Below, piece after piece: positions 43,203-50,899 of a stretch of DNA of 64,000 nt; positions within the stretch are counted from its first letter, which is position 1; every line of letters begins with the position of its first letter. Source of the stretch: Adiantum capillus-veneris (taxonomy: Eukaryota; Streptophyta; Polypodiopsida; Polypodiales; Pteridaceae); the NCBI GenBank assembly GCA_014529385.2, contig CM043956.1, positions 66,204,281 to 66,268,280 of the forward strand. The letters are read 5' to 3'. The position numbers and the translations under genes are program-made. The notes below the pieces were generated by a model. The model was given only the letters and a program-made list of their open reading frames with translations. It searched no databases and was not told where the DNA came from.

Positions 43203-43234
43203 GGCACAAAAATGACCTCAAAATTCCCCTAATG
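43203..43234 (-). repeat. Right terminal inverted repeat of the H3/Ulp1 transposon
   Basis: GGCACAAAAATGACCTCAAA...CCCCTAATG, inverse of 32822-32853 with one mismatch. Confidence 0.9.
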
Positions 43235-43389
43235 CGATCTTGAAAACACATCATGGCATCATGGAACAACTTAATCATCTCAATAGAAAATGATTAGTAA
43301 GAATGAGTTCTAATCACCATGAAAATACACCATTACATTATGAAATAGCTCCATGGAAGAATAACCATCTCAATGAGAAACGATCTGTA
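43235..43389. repeat. ATCATGG-rich repeat, block 2
   Basis: Continuation of the array at 31960-32821. It is cut again at 43390-43394 (CGAAC) by the copia element and resumes at 60351. Confidence 0.8.
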
Positions 43390-43394
43390 CGAAC

Positions 43395-43715
43395 TGTAAA
43401 GTGTGAGCTTTGTCCTAAGGTGTGAGTCAAGGAGAGGAGAGTAGATTTTTATCCCACATACTGTGGAACAAGGCTGTAGAGCTACTTAAAGCTCATTTCT
43501 TGAATCAATAAACAACAACTCATTTTGCACTACATGCTTGTCTCTGGTGAGCTTGTGCTAAGCTAAGTCAATACTCAAGATTGTGTTTATGAGTCCAAGC
43601 TAATCCTATCTTGGAACCTGATTCACTTGATTGATAAGCTTGCTTACACACACTCACACACTTGCACCATGTTTCTCTTCCATCCACCATAGCTAGCATG
43701 ATCCAAATCCTAACA
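43395..43715 (+). repeat. 5' LTR of copia element
   Basis: 321 bases, TG...CA, matching 58701-58789 and 60120-60345. It contains AATCAATAAACAACAA, a possible polyadenylation region. Confidence 0.93.
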
Positions 43716-43717
43716 TT

Positions 43718-43729
43718 TGGTATCAGAGC
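43718..43729 (+). other. Primer binding site (initiator Met tRNA), copia element
   Basis: TGGTATCAGAGC lies two bases after the LTR, the standard copia primer site complementary to the tRNA-iMet 3' end. Confidence 0.92.
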
Positions 43730-45155
43730 TATGGTGTGCTAGCTAGGATTTTCATTATGCATTAGTGTGTGTTAATCATTAGCATCTCCATTAGATCGAT
43801 TTGCACTTCATTATCACGGCCCATTAACATTCTTCATGATTAGTTGCATCTCACTAATTAGGCCTTAATCTAGTTATGTGTGGGCATGTCCTTGACACAC
43901 CCCAGAGGACACTACCCTCCATGGCTAGATAGGTTTGATTAGGGAGAAGATTAGCATCCAATATTTTGCATTCCTAAGCCACTTTTGTGTCAGTTTTCTA
44001 GTGATTTGCACCTTCAATTAATCTTCGCGATCTTGCACTTATCAAGCTTCAATCATCCCATCTTGAAGCCTTCCTTGCAAGCTTCGCATAGAGCTTTCAA
44101 GCTCTGCAAACCGAGCCCGAGAACCCCATTAAACTCACCCTCAAATTTGCCTATATTTAGGTGTGTGTGTGTGTGTGGAAGCCTGCCGACTTGAGCTTAA
44201 TACTCTACTTTTAGGAGCTCCATCACAAGTAATCACGTGGGCCTTGTTGGCTAGTGCACCACAAAAAGGGGCATTGTTGGCTAGTGCACCACAAAAAGGG
44301 GCGTTGGCTTGTGGGGTCCAAGGTTCAACTTGGCTCAACTTGAATCGGGCAAGGCCAGCGAACCTGAAAAGGCGCATCGAAAACAACTTTTTCGAGCAGG
44401 TGGGTCCACAAGAGAGCAGTCAGGCACAAAATATTTTTGACGCCTGCCCAAAAGGTGCCTGCCCAAACTAGAGGCCCTCGTGCCCCCGCCTGCCCGATCT
44501 CTTGCCCCCCTGCCCGCGCCGCCCGACCTGACCTCGCCTGCCCGTCGACTCACAAAAGGCTTCCCACGCTGCTGTCGGCCTCTTTCTCGGCTCCATTAAG
44601 CAGGCCTTCCCACGGTGCTGCTTCAAAGGCTTCAAGACCATTAACCTTCCAAGCGGGCAGTCCTACGTCCAAGCCTCAAGGGCTCCCATCTTCCCACAAA
44701 AGGGCGCTCCCCATCCTAAGCACCGGGTCCCACTGCCTGGCATCCGGCCTCAAAACCCCAAGGCAAGGCTTTCTTAAGCCTCTGCTCCCATGGTGCTAGA
44801 AAAGCCTGCATAAGATCCCTTCCCTGCAGCCTCTTGCCGAGCACCTCCAAGAAGTTCAAAGCTCCCAATCTCAAGGCCTTGCTCCCACCAAACTGCAGCA
44901 AGACACCCCAAAGTTTTCAAATCTTCAAAAGGCATCACCAGGCCAAATACGCCAAGGTATAACAAAGCTGTGAAGGGTGACTTCACCTCGAGTGAAGAGG
45001 TACTTCACATTCCATTAAGAAGATATTAAAATTTCAAATCTTGCAACCAAGCACAAAACTTTGCAAATAAATTTTCTATCATCGATTGTGCTCGTGTAAA
45101 GAGGCAGACACTGGCTAGGAGAGTCTCCTAAGCTAAGACCCCTCTATTGGCACAA
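43730..45155 (+). other. Long leader of copia element, with GC-rich insert
   Basis: 1.4 kb with no convincing ORF. 44160-44180 is a GT tract. 44245-44310 has a 31-base direct repeat (TTGGCTAGTGCACCACAAAA). About 44420-44960 is strikingly GC- and C-rich (CCCGCCTGCCCGATC and similar) compared with everything around it, which may reflect captured foreign sequence. Confidence 0.55.
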
Positions 45156-45321
45156 ATGGGGGACAAGGGAATAGAGAAATTCAATGGGGAGGGATTTCAC
45201 ACTTGGCAAACAAAAGTAAGAGACTATCTTATGAAAAAATGTATGTGGTCTGTCATTAGCACTGCCCTCGAGCAACAAGCCGAACCTGATGGAGTGCACA
45301 CTAGGGCATCTACACTCATAG
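45156..45321 (+). pseudogene. gag: Gag of copia element, 5' part (split)
   Basis: ATG 45156 opens MGDKGIEKFNGEGFHTW and YLMKKCMWSVI, the typical start of copia gag. After 55 codons it is cut by gypsy element 2 at 45322. The codon ATA at 45318 is in frame with ATA at 57703 on the far side. Confidence 0.9.
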
Positions 45322-47036
45322 TGATAGCCGTTTTTTCGGCTCTTTGTAATTACCACAGTGAGTTACCTCACCCTACCAAAATCACCCAAACACTGTGGAT
45401 ATCCCTACCATTTCACTGTACATAGGCGTGCCTGAGTCATGGGACTTTTCCCATATCTTCTTAAAAAACCCTCAATTAGCTAGTCATTGGGCTAGTTGAG
45501 CCAAAAAAATAAAAAATAAAAATAAATAAAAAATATAAGTATATTATGGCCCATGCGTATGTAAATATTTCTTTGTATATAGGGCCTAAATAAACGATTT
45601 TTTCATAATTATTTTGGTATTTATTTAAATATTTCTACCTAGGTGTGTGTTATTTATGCTCTGTACATTACCTCACCATTACCACAATTTTTCTTACCAT
45701 TTTTCATACTCTTTATTCCATATAGAAATATTTTCATGTAAGCTTCTCTTATATTTGGTGTAACTCCACCCCAACAAAAATCCAAAAAAACTAGTTCTAT
45801 TTATGTGTATATTTTTTCCACTATTGTGATTTTTTCCTTCCTACATATATTCTCTATTACTCTCATAAATTAGACCACCAAAAATATTCATCTTTTTATG
45901 GTAGACTTATAATGAGAGAGATTTATTTTGACCCCTTTATATTTTTCCACCTATATTATTTATATTTGACATGTACATATTTTTTAGACCCCTCAATATT
46001 TGATTTTCTTAGTTGTACTATTCACTTATATCCTAATCTCAACAATATCTTCAATTATAGACCTACCAAATAAGGTCAAGGGTAGGTGGCATGCATACAT
46101 GCACTATGGAGGGATCACTCTTGGAGGTATTCAAAAGAATCATCCAAAGAAGGACCCCACAAGGACCTTTGCAGTGGAAAACAACGGTCGGTTTTGCTGA
46201 ATTTTTAAAGTTCACTTGCTCTCCGAATTTGAAAAGGTGATACAAACAAAAGTTGTAGATCGTGGGTTGAAATTTTGGCTCAAATGTTTTCATATTTGTT
46301 TGAGCTACGAGCTGTGAGCTATGATGTTTTTAGTGGACCCCAGTTTTCCCATGCTATGCAGCCACACTCTCTCTTCCACTTTATCATTTTCCTCTTTCAC
46401 ACACACTTCTCCACTCATCATCCCCATCTCTCTCACCACTCCTCTCTGCACACTACTCACCTTCTCCTCAACCTTGAAGAATAAGAGAAACCATGGTGAA
46501 CTCATACCTTCCACACACAATTCCATTCCAAAATTGACCACCTAGTCTCATTTTTCCTCCTCCAATTTACACATATTTATCAAAAAAACCACAAAATTCA
46601 GCCTCTTCTCTTAAAAGACAGCATCATGGTGGTTGATTACTCAGCTTCAATTACCTTGTCTCTCAAGGAAGGTCAAGAGTGGAGAAAAAATGTACCGTCA
46701 AAGCTAGTGGACCGTCAACAGGCGTCAAAATTGGCCCTACTCAAGACACTTGGAGCATCAACCTTGTAAGAAATCCACCTTTTCTTACCTCTTAAGAGTT
46801 TTTCTTCCTTATTTTTATCCTACATGGATACTCCCATTGTAAATATCCAATTCCATTTGTAAATTAATACTAACTCTACTAACACTAACCCACTATGAAA
46901 AGTCCTATCACCTTCATTTCTCTCCTCTCTCTTTCCCCACCAACTTCTTGATCATTCCAAGCAAAAGAAATTAGATAAATTGCTGAAAATCTAACCCAAC
47001 CATGGTTAGAGGAGTAACCCTAGCCTTCAAAATTGC

Positions 47037-47044
47037 TATAAAAG
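47037..47044 (+). promoter_or_regulatory. LTR TATA box, element 2
   Basis: TATAAAAG, repeated at 56722-56729 in the 3' LTR. About 30 bases downstream is a GGGGGAGCCATAAGC context, a likely start region. By analogy with LTR 1, this is the probable core promoter. Confidence 0.6.
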
Positions 47045-47700
47045 GAGGGTGTAGCTAGCACAAAAGGGGGAGCCATAAGCAAGAGCACTATGCTATAGCT
47101 TGAGAAGCCAAGCTCAACCTCTCTAGAAGGAGCTCTTGAGTGGAAGCTCATTGTCTTATGCATGTGCATGTGTTGTAATAGGGGATTAGCAAGGGAACTC
47201 TATGCCATTGTAAGAGAGAGAGTGATCATTCAATTGAGAGTAGGAAATCTATCATTTCTCCTACTAGTGTAAGCCCAACATTTGCTGAATCAAGGAGGGT
47301 GGATTTGGACTAAGCTTGGATACTTTGTCTCCCTTCCAACGTGAAGTAATGGGCAACAATGATGCGTAAGTATCCTTGTGTTTTTGGTTAAGTTCTTGAT
47401 AGCTTGTCTCTGGTGTTGTCATCAATCTAGCCATAAATCCCACATACTGTAAGAGGGCGACAGGGTGGAGAGGACTCCCCTGGCTTTAAGACAGTGATTG
47501 GGGTGGCTTTTTTTGTGATGTGTTGTGGTGAAATTTACGCAAGCTATGTTGAACAAATTCTAATCTCACTTTGATTTGTCATGACAGATTTGTAAGAAGG
47601 TATTAATGCAACAAGCACCCCCTCCCTCTTTCTCTCTCTTTCTTAAATATATAGTTGTGTTGCTTGATCATTGCCGATACGTTTCAAAGCAGCCCGAGCA

Positions 47701-47704
<4 letters not shown>

Positions 47705-47775
<71 letters not shown>
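47705..47775 (+). repeat. (CT)n microsatellite in 5' LTR 2
   Basis: About 71 bases of CT, against about 52 in the 3' LTR. This is the main length difference between the two LTRs. Confidence 0.95.
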
Positions 47776-47778
<3 letters not shown>

Positions 47779-48040
47779 TTTTAGTGTGTGAGAGTGTTCC
47801 ATTGGTGTTAGGGTTAGTGTAAATTCCTTGCTTGTTTGTGGGTTGCTCTAACGATTCTCCTCTTTTGCATCCTAGTTCGCTCTTAAACTAGGTGGTGCCC
47901 CTTGTGTAGTTGGGATTTGGCTGTGGGTTTGTTGTTTTGGTTTGTGTTTTGTTGTGCCCCAACCCCATTGAGCAGCACGGGAGCCTTGAAGGGTGTCTAG
48001 AGGTTGCTCTTCTTGTTGCCCGCCCCGGACCGCCTCAAAT

Positions 48041-48060
48041 TGGTGCCCCCACTGAGGAAC
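48041..48060 (+). other. Primer binding site, element 2
   Basis: TGGTGCCCCCACTGAGGAAC begins three bases after the LTR end, matching the site in element 1. Confidence 0.82.
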
Positions 48061-48112
48061 GGCTTGTGTATTTTTGTGTAGAATCAACCTTTAGCATAGT
48101 CAAGTAGTTTCC

Positions 48113-48325
48113 ATGAATCACGAAGATTTTTATGATCCCTTCATTCCCATTGCAAGGCAAAAGGTACACATAATTGTTAGTACTAAGTTGCAATTTCAAC
48201 TTGTCATTCGTAGAATTTTAGGTCCTCTTAGGTTGGCCGAGATAAACGCTTCAGTAAATCCTTTTATTTTGCCTCTCATTAGGTACGACCTTAGGTTGGA
48301 CGTCTATATTTTTGTTTTGTTTTAA
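48113..48325 (+). CDS. Leader ORF B of gypsy element 2 (70 aa, unknown)
   Basis: ATG 48113. Same length as and closely similar to the element 1 ORF at 3045 (VHII, RRILGP-RL-EINASVNPFILP, DVYIFVLF). Here B comes first and A second, the reverse of element 1. The frame is open and the ATG is the first after the primer site apart from short frames, so it could be translated from a full-length RNA. Family unknown. Confidence 0.72.
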   Translation: MNHEDFYDPFIPIARQKVHIIVSTKLQFQLVIRRILGPLRLAEINASVNPFILPLIRYDLRLDVYIFVLF

Positions 48326-48346
48326 GCATTAGGACATGCATAGACC

Positions 48347-48565
48347 ATGGATAATGGCCCAGGAATAGAGGTTTTTCCATTTCATTTTACTCCACACATT
48401 AGAATAAACGTTGCAATTAGTAGAAAGATCCTTTTTCAACAACGAATGGTGTTCATGTTTGGTGCCCAAAGAGCAGGAGAAATTCTTGCATCACCAAACC
48501 CTGTCATTCTACCTCTCATCAACTACCACACTTCTTTTGATGTACATGTGTTCATTTTATTTTAA
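48347..48565 (+). CDS. Leader ORF A of gypsy element 2 (72 aa, unknown)
   Basis: ATG 48347, 21 bases after the stop of ORF B. It shares QQRMVFMFGAQRAGEIL, NPVILPLINY and SFDVHVFILF with the element 1 ORF at 2749, and similar blocks with the decayed copy in element 3. The matching length, ending and leader position in three elements support a real protein. Function unknown. Confidence 0.72.
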   Translation: MDNGPGIEVFPFHFTPHIRINVAISRKILFQQRMVFMFGAQRAGEILASPNPVILPLINYHTSFDVHVFILF

Positions 48566-48638
48566 AATGAAGTGTAGCCTGACAAAATAGTGTGTATGTT
48601 TGTTTTTCTTTGTCCAAGTTGTTACAAGAAACAAAAAA

Positions 48639-49145
48639 ATGATCATTTGTTCTAACTGGGAATGTGTGTGCAGTGAAAGTTCAATCCTTAGAGATCTAGC
48701 TCTATTACCAATTGAGCTGCAGGAGCAAGTAGAAAGGCGTCTCCCTCATAACAAGAGGGTGGTGAAGTTAAGACGGAAGGTCCTACGCGTGGATTCCATT
48801 TTCCTCTTGTTGTTGGGCACTAAGGAAGACCGCGCATTCATCCAACTAGTGTGTGCCCTAAGATTGGTAAATAGAGTGAAATTTGGCGTTTGGCGAGTGC
48901 ATTTCACCATTGAGGAAGACTCTTTAGGAAACTTGCGGCCAGAGTTCATGCTTCTTAGACTCACATTTGGTGAATTTTTCCCTCATTTGCGTCTTATTAA
49001 TAGTCTTCCTTTCGCTTTCAACAAAGGAGATAGGGAGCTATTCAGAGCTTGTCTTAATAAAGAGAGCATAGAGAAGATTGCAAATTTGTATAAATTCTCA
49101 TCCTTCTCTACTTTCTATGACACTTTGTTCATAGAGACATTGTAA
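48639..49145 (+). CDS. Leader ORF C of gypsy element 2 (168 aa, unknown)
   Basis: First ATG of the frame at 48639 (upstream codons lack one). It contains LPIELQEQVERRLPH, FIQLVCALRLV and FFPHLRLINSLPFAFN. It is homologous to ORF D directly downstream (shared RRLPH, FIQ--CAL--V--V-F, F-P-L-LINSLPF-F). There is a faint F-box-like look to LP-EL---V-RRLP, but not enough to assign. Absent from elements 1 and 3. It may be a gain in this lineage or a loss in the others. Confidence 0.6.
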   Translation: MIICSNWECVCSESSILRDLALLPIELQEQVERRLPHNKRVVKLRRKVLRVDSIFLLLLGTKEDRAFIQLVCALRLVNRVKFGVWRVHFTIEEDSLGNLRPEFMLLRLTFGEFFPHLRLINSLPFAFNKGDRELFRACLNKESIEKIANLYKFSSFSTFYDTLFIETL

Positions 49146-49167
49146 ATCTCTTTATGCTTTTGAATGA

Positions 49168-49650
49168 TTTAACCATAATCCTAAGGAGGTTTTGTCCAGG
49201 AATTTTGTAGCACAAGTGGAGTCTTTAAATCTTGCAAACTTGATTGGACTTGATGAGGATGTTCTTTATGAAATTGTGAGAAGGTTGCCTCACTCCGACT
49301 GTGTGGAACTCGAAGGAAAGGAGCTCCTAGTCAATTGCTACTTTCTCACGGCCTTCGACGAGCATGAAGATCTAGTTTTTATACAAACCGCTTGTGCATT
49401 GGGAATTGTAGAGCAAGTGCAATTTATCACTTGGGACGTGGTTGCTCTTTTGGATCCAGAAAATGAAGTTCTAGAGATTTCTGTTTATCGCCTTAGCTTT
49501 GAAGAATTTCAACCCTTCTTAGAGCTCATCAATAGTCTACCCTTTTGTTTTGATCAAACAAATCGAGACCTTATTGAAGCTTGGATAGCTGAAGAAGAAA
49601 ACCTAGAGTGGTATTTTCTCACTTCTTCATTTGCAGGCGAGTGGTTCTAA
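49168..49650 (+). CDS. Leader ORF D of gypsy element 2 (about 155 aa, no ATG)
   Basis: The open frame from the stop at 49165 to 49650 has no ATG at all. TTTTGTCCAG at 49190-49199 looks like a splice acceptor, so it may be joined to ORF C by splicing or reached by another mechanism. It contains DVLYEIVRRLPH, FIQTACALGIVEQVQF and FQPFLELINSLPFCFD, matching ORF C. It ends 50 bases before gag. Function unknown. Confidence 0.5.
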   Translation, partial: FNHNPKEVLSRNFVAQVESLNLANLIGLDEDVLYEIVRRLPHSDCVELEGKELLVNCYFLTAFDEHEDLVFIQTACALGIVEQVQFITWDVVALLDPENEVLEISVYRLSFEEFQPFLELINSLPFCFDQTNRDLIEAWIAEEENLEWYFLTSSFAGEWF

Positions 49651-49699
49651 ATCTCTATTGCATCCCTTATTGTAACTCGTGTTGTAATCTTTCATAATA

Positions 49700-50899
49700 A
49701 TGGAGAGCCAACGCCAAATGTCTGGATATCCTCTTTTCTTTGGAGAGTCTGGAGAGGATACACAATTATTTTTAGCAAATTTCAAGATGTCTTGCCGTAT
49801 CAAGAGGATAGTAACCGATCAAGAACGTGTAGAAATGTTTGAGGTGGTCCTTAGGAAAGATGCTAGTACTTGGTTTGACTCTTTGCCTAAGGAAGTTAAG
49901 GGGAATTACACAGAAGTTTTGAATCGTTTTAAGAGATACTTCTTTGATCCCCAAAACACTCAAAAACTATGGCAAGACATTGTTTCTCATAAGCAAAAAG
50001 ACTTAGATGACTACTACTTGTACAAGCAAGAGTTTCTACGTCTTTGGGCTCTATGGATACGAAATGTTGCTAACCCTGGTGATGGTGCAGAATTTCTAAA
50101 GAAGGAGAGGTTCATAGCCGGACTCTTTCCTGACCTTAAGGTAAAAGTTGAGGCGGGTGCACTTGCTACCTTTGATGCAGCTGAAACTAGGGCTGCTGAG
50201 AAATATAGGAAACTCAAGTGCTTAAGGGGAGAGGTTCCAATAGAAGGTCTTAGACCCAAAGGTAAGTCACAAGCATCAACATCGAGGGAGCTTCCTGAGG
50301 TAACGGCGGAAGTAATTGAGAAGTTAAACGAATCTTTAAGCAGCCTGTCAATTCACCTTGCACAAGCTGTAGGTCCAAAGGGACAAGCAAAGAAGTCTGA
50401 AGAGCGAGATCCACGACCTAGGAGAGTCTTGCAATGTTGGAATTGCGGAGAGTCTGGACATGGGATGTATAATTGTCCTTGGCCCCGTGGGGAGCCAGGG
50501 AGACCTAACTTGAATTACCCAGTGATGAATGCAGGTGAAGGAACTGGTCAACAACCAAGGCTTCTACAAAGGCCAAATGGACCAAGACCACCTCCACAAG
50601 GGGTAGAAGGAGTTCCACCTTTGCCAGATCCAAATGTGCACGTGGTAGAGGTGACAAATTCAAATGAGGTTGACATGGAAGCCAATGGAATTAAGCGTGG
50701 CCGAGGAAAAGGTAAAGAGAAAGAAGGAGTCACATCACAGAGTGACCATGGACAAGGCAAGAAGGCAAAGGAAACCAAGGAAACCAAGAGGAATCGACAT
50801 CGTATCAACCTCCAAGACTTCCCTCTTGGACATGGTATGGCTCCGTACAACTTGTTGGAAGACATGAGAGGTAAGGGTCCTGATATTTCATGGCCTTAA
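49700..50899 (+). CDS. gag: Gag of gypsy element 2
   Basis: ATG 49700, 399 codons. Capsid-like region (YPLFFGESGEDTQLFL, TWFDSLPKEVKGNY, FLKKERFIAGLFPDL), then a CCHC knuckle, CWNCGESGHGMYNC, near residue 249, a Pro-rich linker and a basic tail. It runs on through RHRINLQDFPLGHGMAPYNL, which in element 1 is the start of pol. The TAA at 50897 stands where element 1 has CAA (Gln after ISWP), so the original product was most likely a Gag-Pol fusion in a single frame. Confidence 0.92.
   Translation: MESQRQMSGYPLFFGESGEDTQLFLANFKMSCRIKRIVTDQERVEMFEVVLRKDASTWFDSLPKEVKGNYTEVLNRFKRYFFDPQNTQKLWQDIVSHKQKDLDDYYLYKQEFLRLWALWIRNVANPGDGAEFLKKERFIAGLFPDLKVKVEAGALATFDAAETRAAEKYRKLKCLRGEVPIEGLRPKGKSQASTSRELPEVTAEVIEKLNESLSSLSIHLAQAVGPKGQAKKSEERDPRPRRVLQCWNCGESGHGMYNCPWPRGEPGRPNLNYPVMNAGEGTGQQPRLLQRPNGPRPPPQGVEGVPPLPDPNVHVVEVTNSNEVDMEANGIKRGRGKGKEKEGVTSQSDHGQGKKAKETKETKRNRHRINLQDFPLGHGMAPYNLLEDMRGKGPDISWP

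Larger units (their letters stand above)
32822..43234 (+). mobile_element. 10.4-kb TIR DNA transposon carrying a histone H3-like/Ulp1 gene
   Basis: The ends are inverted repeats matching at 31 of 32 bases (CATTAGGGGAATTTTGAGGT...), extended by ATGTAGAGAGAGA a few bases further in. The flanks left and right join into one repeat unit (...CTCAATAGCAGA + CGATCTT...), as expected for an insertion into the ATCATGG array, but I could not define a target duplication. Inside are four gene units in two convergent pairs: candidate transposase (+), unknown gene (-), H3-like/Ulp1 gene (+), unknown gene (-). The superfamily is not assigned. Confidence 0.85.
45322..48037 (+). repeat. 5' LTR of gypsy element 2
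   Basis: 2716 bases, matching 55008-57702 with a scatter of substitutions and a longer CT tract (47705-47775, against 57389-57440). TG...CA ends. Preceded by the copia gag fragment. Confidence 0.95.

Noticed and set aside
43718..43729. tRNA gene suggested by TGGTATCAGAGC
   Set aside because: Only the 12-base complement of the tRNA 3' end is present, directly after an LTR, so it is a primer binding site.
46000..46545. ORFs present in duplicate at 55685-56230
   Set aside because: They lie inside the two LTRs of gypsy 2, so duplication is by LTR structure; they overlap in several frames.
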